From Lunularia cruciata (lineage: Eukaryota; Streptophyta; Marchantiopsida; Lunulariales; Lunulariaceae): DNA of 64,000 bases. The stretch's first letter is position 1. Each line of letters opens with the position of its first letter. The notes beneath the pieces were generated by a model. That model searched no databases, was not told the DNA's origin, and was given only the letters and a program-made list of their open reading frames with translations. Shown piece by piece: positions 37,001-48,949 of the stretch. Made by a program: the position numbers and the translations under genes. Location of the stretch: contig OX419757.1 in the NCBI GenBank assembly GCA_948567375.1, forward strand, positions 57,598,001-57,662,000. The letters run 5' to 3'.

Positions 37001-38779
37001 CACATGGCTAATCAAGAGAAGCAAACTGACTAGTATAGAATGTTAGCTTTTGCCTTATTTAAATCCCTGAAAAGATATTGAGGGGAAATGGTATTCAAGT
37101 GAAATGCATGCCCATCAATTGTGATAGGTTGTGTTGTTTGAAGAGAAACAGTATCATGAAACTCACGTGCTTTCACTTTTCTTAACTAGTATTATGAATT
37201 TCAGACTCACAACATTTAGATTTTATAAGTTTTTGACTTCAACTTTAGCGATTCATCAGAATGTCCAAATATCTAACTTATCTGTTGAGTAAATATATCT
37301 AACTTATTTAATAAAGGTCAATAGTTTTGATTTGTAATAAGCAACTCTAGTTCTTGCAGTCTCCAAAGAGTTCAGACGGCGAGAACTCTATTCAAATGTC
37401 CGTACTTATAAATCAGTAGTCTCCAAGACAAGTTTATCTCTAGGCTTCACCAGTTAGAGTAAACACTAGCTACAGTCCCTGCTCGCATCTCTCCAACCTT
37501 CTTGCAGATTCAGATCCCAAGGACCATGAACATCTCTATGAACTTTCCCGCAGATTCCGTAAGAAAAGGGGCCGGCCGCCCGAGCACACGGAGAGGTATC
37601 TCCCCGTGTGCCATGGAATTTTGAGGAGCTGTTGACGTCTACATAGTTGATGGTTGTGTACCCACGTCGCTCTTGGTTATTATTATATTCGTAGCTCGTT
37701 GAGAAGTTGAAGCCTATAACGTATCTAAGTTGTCATGTAAGCTAAGCGAAACAGCAAAAGCTCACAATTGCATACAAATGGTCATTCAAATAAGGTTACT
37801 GTAGTGGTTTCATTAGGGGGTTTCAGAAATAGTTATACTAAAGTTTCATAACTTTTCATATAAATAGTTACTACGCATTGACTAAAATGGTACGATGTGT
37901 GACCGGGAGGTAGAAAAGGTATTGTTATGGAGTTCAAGCCAAGTTCCTTATTATTAGCACACTCCATATGAGGTGGTTCTTAGAAAATAAGGGATAATGA
38001 ATTTTTGTTATCACTCCGTAGTGTATTAATTGCATATTAGGGTTAATAAAGTTTATCGTTTAGGGTTAGAGTGAAAGTGACTGCCACCAAAGGGAGCATC
38101 CATGATGTTCGAGAACACCCATGGTAATCAAATGACGAGCGGCAATTTTTTACCACCAAGGAAGATTGGAGGGAGCATGAATGGAAAGATTTGAGTGCAT
38201 GCAAAAATTGACCGCCCGATGAGGATTTGAGAAACCCATAGCCAGAGCTGGAAGAAAAGTGAATTTGTTTGCAGTGGGAAGATTTGAGTGCGGGCAGTGG
38301 GAAGGTTAGAAGGAGGAGTGATTTTGTTTGAAGTGTTACTCTTGATTTTATTATTTAAAAAGTTTAATTTATGATCATTGTCTCTTGGTACGAGTATGAA
38401 ATGTATATACTTCTTCCCCTTTGAGTGATGAAATGAAATTCATGAACTTGTTTTCTTGTTACGGAATGAAATTGATGAGATTGTTTTTTTGTGTGCATAA
38501 AGAATAGAGATGCACCTTTGCTGAAATTGCACCGAGAAGAGAGATGCCCCTTTGCCCAAAAGAGAGATGCCCCTTTGTTGATAAGGAGTTATTCGTGGTG
38601 AATAAAAATTGAGTCAAGTCATGCCGAGAGGGAGCAATTGTTTAGAACTAACCAGATATATTAGAAAATGTATTCAATGGATGATTTGGTTAGATTTGGA
38701 GATATCACTAGAAGGATTAGAAGATGAAGACTAAGAATTAGAAAGAGATTTAGATATGCTAGAATGTTTTATTAGTGGG
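34076..38779. other. No supported gene
   Basis: AT-rich with many stops and no motif I can name. A short hairpin at 37584-37611 (GCACACGGAGAG / CTCCCCGTGTGC, 11 of 12 paired, loop GTAT) follows a GC-rich GGCCGGCCG patch. The 38.0-38.6 kb part repeats GATGCCCCTTTG-like blocks and may be the flank of the transposase relic. Confidence 0.5.
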
Positions 38780-39975
38780 TGGGAGTATGCACATACTCAT
38801 CGATACTTGGAACCCCGTGTTGTTTACCTTCATAGTAGAGAGTTTGTGAAGGAGTATTTTAGAAATCTAGATACTAAGGCCTTTTGACAGCTTACTAGAA
38901 TGGATGGGGATTCTTTTTCAACATTAATGGATTTGATTAAGACTTACATGATTTGTGAGAAAAGCTACCAAAGAGAGCAAACACCTGTGTGGATCCAAGT
39001 TGCCCTAGCCTTGGATAGATTTGGGCATCACGGCAATGGAGCTTGTGTTGCACGGGGTTTAAATATTTGGGGCATTAGTGCTAGTTCAACAATTGCTTTT
39101 ACTGATAGAGTTATGACAACAATATTAGATGTGATGAGGAGTCAAGTTGCTTGGCCCAAGCTCAAGGAGAGGAGGAGGATATCCACTGTTTTTGCACAGA
39201 AAGGTTTTCTTGGTTATGTTGGTTTGGTAGATAGAACATTGTTTCCTCTTGCAGCCCGACCAACGGTGGATGGGGAAATATATTTCAGCCGCAAGGGTTC
39301 ATATTCTACAAACGGCCAAGTTATTTATGATGATAAAAGGAGAATTATACATTTTTCCGGAGGTATGTTTTATGTTATGTGTTGTTTTGTTAGGTATTTT
39401 TGTAACACATTGGTGATCCTTTTTGTATAGTTTACTAAAAGTATGGCCTGATTTGTTTATTTGCAGGAATGCCAAGGTCATGTCATGACATGCCTTGTTT
39501 TGAAAAAATTGTCACTTTGGAATGATTTGAACCTAAGAGGGAGTTCTTGCACTTTTGAGGCAAAGGAGCACCTTTTAGGGTTAATGTACCCATGCATCAC
39601 CTAATCCCCGCTTTCAAGCAGGCTCGATCAGAGCAAAACCAGGAGTTTAATAAATATTTAGCAAAGGCAAGAGTGATAAATGAGCATTGTATAGGAGTAT
39701 TGAAAGCTAGATTGCATTCTCTTTGTGAGCTAATTGCAACTGAAAGACAATAGTAGAAATGATTATTTGTTAAAGTGGGTATCAGTGTGTATTATTTTAC
39801 ATAATTTTTTAATCAATAGGTCTGACCTTTGGTCAGAGGATGATGTCGGATTTAAAGAGGAAACTCAAATAGATTCAGAAATGTCTTTTAATGGTATAGA
39901 ACTTGGTAGAGAAAAAAGTAGATCAAGGGTAATGCAACATTTCCTTGATTATAACAATGATGATATACTCAATTA
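38780..39975 (+). pseudogene. PIF/Harbinger-like (DDE_Tnp_4) transposase pseudogene with intron
   Basis: The main open part starts at 38900 and runs to 39362; it contains the helix-turn-helix-like front (RFGHHGNGACVARGLNIWGIS) and the first catalytic Asp in GLVDRTLFPLAARP. A GT-AG intron of 104 bp (39363-39466, acceptor TTTATTTGCAG) joins in frame to a second exon with the second Asp in SCHDMPCF. The third acidic residue is in ARVINEHCIGVLKARL and a helix KWVSVCIILHNFLI follows in another frame. Stops: TGA upstream near 38886, two TGAs in exon 2 and a frameshift near 39745. Close plant relatives include ALP1-like domesticated proteins, but the breaks argue for a dead transposon. Confidence 0.75.
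39363..39466 (+). other. Intron in the transposase pseudogene
   Basis: Exon ends GGAG, donor GTATGT, acceptor TTGCAG. Removal restores the conserved GG(M)PRSCHD segment in frame, so the splice junction is well supported even though the gene is broken elsewhere. Confidence 0.75.
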
Positions 39976-40313
39976 ACTGAAATTCCATATATTAAAAAAA
40001 ATATTTTTCATTTATTCATCTCATATCTCATAGTCTAGTAACTTAGACCATGAGTGTATTCATGTAATATTGAGATAAGAATTCAAAGGATGCAAAAAGA
40101 ATTCTATGGAGTTTAATCTGTACATTTGTAAGGCCTTAGCTTACACTTACATGATGTGGTGTTTAGCAAGTTTACACTTCAAAGTCACTTGTAGGATGTT
40201 GTTGGAAAAAAGTGTGCCCATGTTGTAGACATTGTGAGATTGCACTCGTACACGTTGGGTGCCGCTCACAAACTTAAACCAATGCCTACGGCCATCAAGT
40301 GGCACTGGATGAC

Positions 40314-40342
40314 GCCATCCAATGCCGGTGCCATTGGATGGC
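40314..40342. repeat. Perfect 11-bp inverted repeat
   Basis: GCCATCCAATG (40314-40324) and CATTGGATGGC (40332-40342), loop CCGGTGC. Confidence 0.75.
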
Positions 40343-41442
40343 ACTCGTAGATGCCGGCAAACGTTGCGGACCGCACTCCAAGATGAAAAGATAAATGCAC
40401 TTGTTGGTTCTGGTAGGCACCGGTGGTAGGCGCTGGTAGGCACTGTGCAAAATATGCAATGCTTGCCTATGCTGATTGATGATGTAGAGTGCCGCATGTT
40501 GCCGCTTGGGATTTGAGTTCTTTTGATTGAAATATGGATTTTTTCTTGAAAGTGTACATTTTGGATGTTTGGTATTCACCTATTTTTTCCAGCTGCCTAG
40601 GTTATATAAACCTTCCTCTTTTCAATTCATGTCATTCCCGTGTGTGGGTGTTAGAAAGCCTCATTTTGTGAGTGTGAGGGGTGTTGGAACAAGAAAGGGT
40701 CATTTTGCAAGTATGTGTGGGTGTGTGAGTTGTTCAAAGGAGAAAGATTCATTTCACAAGTGGGGTGTTGGAAGGAAGCATACTCTCTTGAAGGAGGCAA
40801 ACTTGCTGAAGCTAAACTCAAAGGAGACCAACTTGCTGTGAGAGAGAGTTGAAATTTGTGGGGGCAAAGAGTTGGAATTTTGAGAGTTTAGTTAAGAGGA
40901 GGAACTCTATTCAGATTTCTAATTGAAGGAGTGCTTTGGAGACTCCATAAAAACAACAAGAGAGAACATTTGAGAGATTGAGAAGAGAGATAAGGAGAGC
41001 ATTCAAGAGATTGAGAGTAGACTCAATTTGAACCATGGCAGAAATCTGGGGATATGAAAAGATAGTTGACGGGCCAGGCATGAGAAATACTCAGGGAGGA
41101 GATTGGCTCATATCATTTCATAGCATTCAACACCCAAAAAATTTCATCAAGTGGTGCTAGCTGGACAAACATCAGATTTGAACTGCTGTCTCTGGAATTT
41201 GGGAGATCGATCAAGATGTAATAAGGCTCAAAATTACTCTTGGACTTCACTATCAATGGCCAGAGGTATCCTTCAAACCTTCTTCATTGTTTTCTCTTTA
41301 TTTCTCTCTACTTTTAAACATTCAAGCACCTCAAGATTATGATTTATGCATGTTAAAGTCATTCAAATTATCATCGCATCCCAGTGCCTCCCAGCCTATC
41401 CCGTAGTGCCTCCCAGCAGTCCTCTATGCCATCCTGCACCAT

Positions 41443-41460
41443 CCCTAAACCCTAAACCCT
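41443..41460. repeat. Short interstitial telomere-like repeat
   Basis: CCCTAAACCCTAAACCCT, two and a half plant telomere units. Such telo-boxes also occur in plant promoters, so on its own it says little. Confidence 0.6.
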
Positions 41461-41797
41461 CTTCATGTGAGCGCTTTCCAACAACTCCGTGCGACACCTA
41501 CTATTTCTGCACGTTTGCGCATGGCTCCTCGCGTCTCTCTTCCTATGCCGCAGCGGCTTGCAGCGTAGCTGCGGCTGCGGACAGTGTCAGAGGGCACCTA
41601 CGCGGGGTGTTGGCTGCCTCCCTTGTGCCGCACGGGGAGCACCGGGCTCAAGGGCGCCCCAAAGCGGCTCTTGGTGGTGGCAACTAGCGGCACTTATGAG
41701 GTTTGTATTGTCCGGGGGCATCTTCAAGCGGTTGTGAGCGGCACCCTTGGGCTTGAGTCCTTGGGACAAAAGTTTGAGCTGATTTTTTGGGTGGGTT

Positions 41798-43330
41798 TTG
41801 CAGGTCCTTCCATGTATAGGGTTTGTGAGTTCATGGGACAAAGTCTCTTGCACAAGCTTGGTAAGAGGTAGGCAATTTCAATTGACTGCAGATATAGTTA
41901 GAGATGCACTTGCCATGCCAAGGAGGAGAACACCAAGACGGAGGACAGTTTCGTACACAGCTATTTCAAACTGGTTTCCACAAAGGGACAAGGTTGCAAA
42001 AAGATATCTTGCAAGGCAATGTGTATATCCTGCATTCCAAGCTTTCTTCCAATTGATGGGTGTACTTGTTGCACCCACCATTAGGCCCAAGATTGTACAT
42101 GGGCATTTGGTACTCAACACCAAGACCAAGTTGAGGAGATTTGGTGTGGAGGATTATGATTGGGGAGAGTTAGCTTTTAGAGCTATCATTGCAAAGGTGG
42201 GGAGTTTGCAAAGCCAATTGAGGAATCCTAAGAGGCGTAGGTTCAGGGTCACCTTCCTTGGACAGATACTCATCTCTTTGTGAAGAGAGGTTTCATTCCA
42301 GAGGAGGACGTGATGTACCTAAGTGATGGAGAGGAGGAGATTATACACAAGGGAGAGCATGATGATGATCATGAGGATGCAGATAGCTTGGATGAGGACA
42401 AGACTACTGATGATAGGGAGGATGAAGGAGAAGATGAGGATGGTGAGTGATTGATTGATTAGGTTTGAGTTTTTTCATATATATATATTCATATATTTAT
42501 ATGTTGGAGAACATACAAAGTTCTTTTGTATATACCATGACCGGATTTAACAAATGAGTTCATTTAAGAAGCTTGAATTAATGAACTTGTGAACTTGTAT
42601 ATTTTTAAATTCAATATGAATTTGTACTTGATGGATAACAAAATATACCACTTGTGAATAGGTATTCAACAGATCCGTGCTGAGACACAACCCTTACCCT
42701 TTGTTGAGATAGCTCCTTTTCACTCTTCTTCCCCTTCACCACTTTCTCTATCTGTGGAGGGGGTTGGTGACCCCATGCATTTCAGAGTACCTTCACCTCC
42801 TTCTTGTTCTGTTGACATCACTTGCATTTTAGATGATCATTTTTGAGTGGTTGAGTGTAGAGAGAGAAATCTCCTTGAGTGTGAGAGTAGAGTGGAGAGT
42901 GTAGAGGAGAGAGAAAGATTAGTGCTAGAGCGAGAGAGACTCCTTTGTGAGCAAGAGGATTTACTTGCTGCAAAGGAGGAGAGGCATCTGATCTTGCTTA
43001 CTTCAAAGATGGAGAGAGAGAGAGTAGAGATTAGCTGACTTGTACATGGACATAAGGTGTCGCTGCCATGGCAAAGGGTTATAGGCACTTACAGAATCAA
43101 GCACAAGAGTTAGCATTGCTATAGAGAGGTGTGAGAATGCACATGTTTAGGTAGAGGAGAGCGATGGTAGTCTAGCTCAGATGAGAGCTCATGTAGAGGA
43201 GAGTGAGAGTAGTCTAGCTCATTTGAGGGCTTGTTTGGCTTATCTTGGACCCAAACTACATACTATTGCTCGCCAAACCCATACTCATCATGAGATGTAG
43301 ACCCAGACTGATGCCACCCATGTGTTACCT
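41798..43330 (+). pseudogene. Unidentified decayed coding region: basic domain, acidic stretch, coiled coil
   Basis: First part (41798-42283) encodes RGRQFQLTADIVRDALAMP, then an Arg-rich stretch, RYLARQCVYPAFQAFFQLMG and FGVEDYDWGELAFRAII. The layout vaguely resembles the plant putative-transposon-protein family PF20167, but I cannot confirm it. A shift near 42258 continues as DTHLFVKRGFIPEEDVMYLSDGEEE and a strongly acidic tail to 42449. Around 42660-42846 a Ser/Pro-rich piece leads to a charged coiled coil at 42847-43038 (EERERLVLERERLL). At 43151-43234 a 42-bp unit is duplicated and stays in frame (VEES.(G/S)SLA). Possibly a single multi-exon transposon protein; function unknown. Confidence 0.4.
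43151..43234 (+). repeat. In-frame tandem duplication of 42 bp (14 codons)
   Basis: Units 43151-43192 and 43193-43234 share GTAGAGGAGAG, AGTCTAGCTCA and a (A/T)TGAG(A/G)GCT ending. A 14-codon period is two heptads, which fits expansion of a coiled coil. Confidence 0.7.
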
Positions 43331-44659
43331 CATAGTGTGGAGACTCAAGGCACTTAGACTGAGTTTAGAGAGAAGATTCATCTATTAGGAGAGTATACTC
43401 CATGTATCTTCTTCCCCGCCTTCCTACGGAAGAAGATTATTATTGTGGTGTTACTTGTATGGCATCATTATGGATTCGTGGTGCTATTGTTTTTGTGCAT
43501 GGGAGAACATGAAGACTAGGCATGGTTGGTGCCCTCACACACAGTCTAGGTATGTAGGGTGGGTAGCCCGTCTTGGTGTTAGCCATTTCATCCAGTTTTG
43601 TTTGCTACGCTTTGAGGTTATCTTGTGGATAGATCTTACTTTGGATGGAATGGAGTGGTTGCTATAGAGCATGTGGCAGTGGTCTGAACTCCTGGAGGGA
43701 GTTCACACCGGGTCTCGCCTCATGGCCTATTTGTGTTCTACAGATATCCAGGGAGATTCTGAGTTCAGAGGACTTAGAGTTAGATCATATGAGCATCTTA
43801 CTTCATTAGTTTTACCTCTTCGTGATCTTTTGATCATAGATTTTATGCACTCTCTTATTATAGGAACCATCCACATCATGCTATCCACCCTACCCACTTT
43901 TGTCTTTATAGGGTACATAGAGTATCATACACTTGGTCATTTGATCCTTTGATGAGTGCTTTGGACAGATTTGTCCATGACGATAGGCCTGCTGTTAGTT
44001 GGGCAGAAGAGGAGTAGACATCAGGTAGATTGAGTTCTTATAGTTGTGACCCATATCCTCTTCTTGCTAGCGGTATCAGGCATCAAGACTTAGATGAGAG
44101 CAAGTAGCCCCCATGGTGGTCATTGAGTCCATTTAGGATTCAACATCATGTATACCGTAGTAGACTTGAGGATGCAGTAGTAGCACTTAAACACCATGGT
44201 GCATCTCCCCCTTCTTCTTCACCTCCTTGACCTCCTATGTCATAGGTTTAGGTTCTATTGGCTCCCCATTTATATACATATTTTTTTCATTTATCCCCAT
44301 GTATACATTTATGTTTTAGTTTATACTTGTAAACTCTCATATTGTTGTCTAACTCTTGTATTTTCATGTGCTATTCAATTGTGCTTTGTGTATCAAACAT
44401 ATCATCACCTTGCAAATATGTGCACCATTCACATCAAGAATCACCACCCTAAACCCATCACAGGTGTCCCTCAGCACAAACACGTGCCCACAAGCATCTA
44501 CGAGCGCCCATGAGCCATGACTTGCACCAAGGAGTACATACGAGCACCGACAAGCGCCAATGAGCGCTACTTGAGCATCTACAAGCGCCTGTGAGTGCCT
44601 ACTAGCGCTGACGAGCAGCAGTTGGCCTTTAGTCAAGGAAGAGTGGCATGGAGCGGTGA
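43331..44659. other. No identified gene; possible continuation of the 41.8-kb relic
   Basis: Frames at 43443-43667 and 43671-43952 follow each other on the plus strand but match nothing known. The 44.46-44.64 kb part consists of degenerate GAGCGCC/CAAGCGCC words about every 10-20 bp. Confidence 0.4.
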
Positions 44660-44803
44660 CTAGCGGCTACAGGAAAGACCTTATGGGCAGCTATGAGTGC
44701 CAACTCGTGGCATCTTGGGCTTACTCTACGGCTAGCAGCTGCAGGAAAGACTTTATGGGTAGCTATGAGTGCCAACTTGTGGCATCTTGGGCTTACTATG
44801 TGT
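44660..44803. repeat. Tandem duplication, 72-bp period
   Basis: Units at 44660 and 44732 read CTAGC(G/A)GCT(A/G)CAGGAAAGAC, TTATGGG(C/T)AGCTATGAG, TGCCAACT(C/T)GTGGCATC. Differences are almost all transitions. Confidence 0.9.
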
Positions 44804-45099
44804 GGCCAAGGAAAAACATATGAGGAACTGAGTGGTAACAAGAGGCATCAGCGGATACTAGCAGCATTTATCAAGTATCCATAACTCACCTTTATTATAA
44901 GGTTACATGGTGGTATACTATTCACTATTAGTAGAGTATGATGGACGTTGAACCTGAGTAAGCACTTTGAAATAGTTACTTATTTCCTTGGGAGTTTTCC
45001 TTGCTTGTATGAGAATCATTTTGATTTCATGAGTGCTTGGATTCCAAACTCTTCTCCTTATATTTGTATTTGTCTACCCTAGCTTTCCTTTAATCTGTG

Positions 45100-46222
45100 C
45101 TTAATTTTTTCTCAATTTCAATTTTCATCTTCTCTATCTCTAATCTAACACGCTCCGCTTCTATTCTCATCATTGTTTTCTCTCTCTTCTTCATGTTGGT
45201 GGCTTCTAGTTCAGCTAGTCATAACCTCTCTCTAGATTCTATAGTATCTACCTTCAACATGGTAATTTTTGCTAAATCATGAGACAATGACATACTAGGT
45301 GACAACTTGGGTACCTTACTTGCAAATATTTCACCTTTCCTCCTCTTTGGGTCCCGTTCCCCTTCTTGGTCAGGGAAAGCACAATTGGATCCACCCCTTG
45401 TAGAAGTTAAAGGTGGTGGTGTAATGAAAGGTGAGTCCTTGATTGGTGGAACAAATGGAGACTCATCCTCGGTTGATAGTCCATGCCACTTGGTAAAATT
45501 TCCACCCTTGGGTGTTTGCGACCAACTCGGGGCCCAAGTCAGGAAGCACCACCTCTAGAGGAGATGAGAATTGCGAGCACTCCTGCGCACCTTCATGGAC
45601 CTCCTCCTCGCCAGCCTCACAAATCTCGCTCGACTTAGGATTACAATCTCCTAAACTTACCATTGCCGGTGGACTTATGTTTGCTCTGGTCCCAAACATG
45701 GCTTCCATTCTTGCAAAATGTAGGCACATTCCATTCAATTTATCTTCTATAGTTTTCCACCTTTGCCATATTCTTTCTTGGTGAGACCTTCTCCCGTAGA
45801 CTTGTTCTTAAGCTCCAGAGTTTCTTTGTACTGTTTCATGTACCGCAACCATTTCGTGTGAAGTCTATCACCTGTCATAGAAGTAGGAAATCCTTGACCC
45901 TCCCTAATCAAAAAGGTTACCATGAAACTAAATGCGGTCGATTTTTGAATGGGCTTTTTGCAATTCCTGCCATGAATCTGTGCAAAATGCTCAGGGTTCT
46001 CCAAATAAACCAATATTTGGCTATAATGGTGCATTACCATGTGAAATCATTCATCCCCTTGGTTTTGCCCGGCACGGAAGAAGCCATCCTCAACAAGTCT
46101 CTAAATTTCACTAATGGTTGTTGAGGTTGCAAATCCAAAGATGACTTGATAGGTCCTGGATTAGAGTCAAAAAGTGAGTCTCCTACACTAAAACAAGGTA
46201 CTTGATCTCCCATTGCAAACAT
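45100..46222 (-). pseudogene. Decayed trihelix/Myb-like protein with C-terminal coiled coil, transposon type
   Basis: Reading leftward from the ATG at 46222: MFAMGDQVPCFSVGD leader; frame change near 46036; YLENPEHFAQIHG and TGDRLHTKWLRYMKQYKETLELKNKSTGEGL; frame change near 45745; RWKTIEDKLNGMCLHFARMEAMFGTRANISPP; a Glu/Ser-rich linker; and near 45250-45100 a coiled coil (ESRE, LAELEATN, IEAERVRLEIEKMKIEIE). This order (SANT/trihelix-like domain plus coiled coil) is common in the DNA-binding companion protein of plant Harbinger-type elements. It could be a companion to the transposase relic at 38.8 kb, but they lie 5 kb apart in opposite orientation. Identification is by pattern only. Confidence 0.45.
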
Positions 46223-46788
46223 TTTGTTGCACTCCTTGTGTAAGAATTGTCAGTATCATCGATCTCTAATCAATTTCTTGGTTGCCGCATGGCGGCACTG
46301 ATCATTTTCCACACCAATGCAAAACTACAAAACCGCCGTTAGTTGCCTGACAACTTGCACATTTGCTCTAGAGGGTCGTGAATTTGAGTTTAGAAATTTG
46401 AATTGTTGGGCAAGGCCATTTTGGATCCTGGATATGGAAACCAAATCATCAATCATACGTGAATCAACTGACCACATGGCCACCCTCTTGAGGAAACACT
46501 CACTTTGTCTGACAATTATTTATTTAGTTACGGCATTCCTAAACATCCGTAACATAGGATTTGATTTTTATAAATGAATGCAATTTGCATAATATATCCC
46601 TTAACTGAAGTTACAGAGCGTTCAGGTATTACAATCTCAGATCATTATAGAGCTCACTATAAATTACTACAAAGTTTGTTATTTATCCCATAGACATCCG
46701 TCAAACCTATTTCTGAAACCCCCGATTGTCTTCTTCTTGTTACTACCATATGATTACTTTCTATGGTCCTTGGTCCACTGTGAAGTTT
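46223..46788. other. No supported gene
   Basis: Frames shorter than 90 codons, no recognisable motif. It leads directly into the long hairpin. Confidence 0.4.
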
Positions 46789-46939
46789 CTTCCCCAAAGT
46801 TTGTTTCTCCATGCGAGTACTCTTAGAGTCTATTATCCATGGGGTTTGCAGTCCCCAAGCGTTTTTCTCATGGGGACTGCAAACCCCATGGATAATAGAC
46901 TCCTGAGAGTGAGTCATGGAGAAACAAACTTTGGGGAAG
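46789..46939. repeat. Long foldback: 69-bp arms, 13-bp loop
   Basis: Left arm 46789-46857 and right arm 46871-46939 are reverse complements over their full length, with mismatches clustered in one internal patch (around 46815-46826). The inner 30 bp (TATTATCCATGGGGTTTGCA and flanks) pair perfectly, as does the outer CTTCCCCAAAGTTTGTTTCT. A transcript would form a near-perfect stem. It could be a MITE-like element, a young inverted duplication or a small-RNA precursor. Confidence 0.85.
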
Positions 46940-48949
46940 GCTACAGCTGGCACATTAGAAATTGTTGGAGTGGACATTCGTAATGAATTCTCCTGATCTC
47001 AATCACGGGAGAATGAGAGAAGGTTGAGGCCTTACGGATGCCTCGACCAAGCCTGCGTGATGTTTACCACAAAGTCCTCATCTGTGATACCAAAAATGAA
47101 ATTAGGAGGATTTGGTCAAACCAGAGAGCAACGGGACAGAAAGTGCAAAGGTATATAACAGAGCTCTAGTCCATAAAGGAATCAGAAGGGTACCAGTCTT
47201 GAAAGAGTTTCCGCTCTAGCTTTGGAGGAATGGAAAATACAAACAACCTTTATGACAACAAAACTACAACGGGTGGTCACAACGATGCTTTTAGAGACAT
47301 AGCAATCAGTAGAAACCTAATACACAAAGCAAGTTCTACAGCACAGTGTGGCATCAAGGTGAAGCCTCGTTTAACCCACTTAGATGGTAGGATTCTACTG
47401 ATTAGGAAGACTTTAAACATGTGAAATTCTGCAAGAATTCTGCGGGAAAGAGTCTTTGGAAAATTTGTGTCGCAAAACTGTATTATGTTTAAATAGGATG
47501 GGAATGTCGTGAGGGATAATTATCTACACATCAACAGGAAAGATATCGGGATGCAACTTGATTCTTGGAGTAACTACACATGGATAACCATCAACCAACC
47601 ATCACTTGCGCACGAGAGGGATACATGCTATGGAAATACCCACATATACAAGGGGAGAAACATAATGAGATGGACAACAGGGAATTACTTTCCAATTTTT
47701 GGGAACTTAGAGGTATCACCATAGGAATCTCACTGACAAGATAATTGCGGGAGTCATTGGATTGGGTGGGGGCACAATGAGATCCAAGATAGGACAGGTA
47801 CGGGAGGGAGAGAGGCCCAAGTGTGCTGTCTTTCAAGGGGTAAAGGACCATCTGGATTAAATCCTTAATTTTTCAAATTAGAAATTTATCATATTAGCTT
47901 AGGATAGGGATTTTACCATAATCAACTCTTAGCTATTTAGCCATTTCAAGACCTGTTACTTCATCGGGCAGCCATGCGGTTGGGCTTTAGAGCAGTTCAT
48001 TGTTCAGTTGGAAGAGGGAGAGGCTTGCTTGGACTTGCCAAGGGGTTCATTTTGGAGGACACCCCACTTTGTTCAGATTCGGATATGCCCTTCTCTCATT
48101 TCCTATAGGCTTTCTATTTGGCCTTCTTCATATTTGGTTTCTCCTTCTTCTTTTCTTCCTTTCCATCTTTCTTTTATGCTTCTTTATCATGGATGTTTCT
48201 TTGAGATTTTTATTCTCTAGTCATTGATGTTTGTTCCATAGTATCCTTTTTTATTGTTTCATTTTTACTTATGTGTTACTCATTGTATCCTTGGTTTTAG
48301 GAGGATTTTTTGCAGAGTACTCTATGATGTCTCCCTTTCATTCTTTAGCATGTGCAGCTAGAGGGACTCCCATAAGTCAAGCTCCTCATCTATCCCTCCA
48401 TTCCCTATATGTATGTGATGGGCATAGACCCCACTCTCAACTATTTTAGCATACCCCTACAATGGCTCACGTTCTTCAAGATGCATTCACTTCCATCCTC
48501 ATGCTATATCCTCTGCCATCCCCAATGGAGGAACCTCTCTTGCTTGATTTGCTCATCTCATGCACCATCTCATGCCTCACCAGTCTTACATCTCCTTCCC
48601 ATGACACTTTCTCCTACCCCTAATAACTAACTTCCTAGTTCCCCATCCCATGTCCCCTCCCTCTAGCTCTATAGACCCCTTCACACCCTTGTATGTCCTA
48701 CCACACTAATTACCTATGCAATCTTGCATTGTTTGTTTGTGGGTAGGGATTGGGCTAGCACAACGGGGCAGGGCAAGCTCAATGCATACATATGAGGGCA
48801 ATGGCCACTTCTCAACCCACTCCCTCAAACCTTATTCATATTCCTATCCTCTCTCTTCAAGCACCTTAGACTCATATGCTTTGTTACACTCACAAGTGCT
48901 ATTTGTTGTAGATATACATAGTCACTTGGATGAAATCAATAGATTGAGG
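46940..48949. other. No supported gene
   Basis: Frames under 90 codons without identity. The 48.1-48.3 kb part is pyrimidine-rich and gives a spurious Leu/Phe-rich translation. The right end may include the tail of gypsy relic 2, but the PHD-like end seen in relic 1 could not be found here. Confidence 0.45.

Larger units (their letters stand above)
39980..41797. other. No supported gene; repeats and a GC-richer patch
   Basis: The 40.3-40.5 kb part has repeated GCCGGTGCC/GGCACT words and one perfect hairpin. At 40630-40760 there is an imperfect roughly 45-bp tandem motif around GGTGTTGGAA/AAGG(G)TCATTT. The 41.4-41.7 kb part is GC-richer with overlapping frames on both strands and no identity. 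A short telomere-like motif sits at 41443-41460. Confidence 0.45.
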
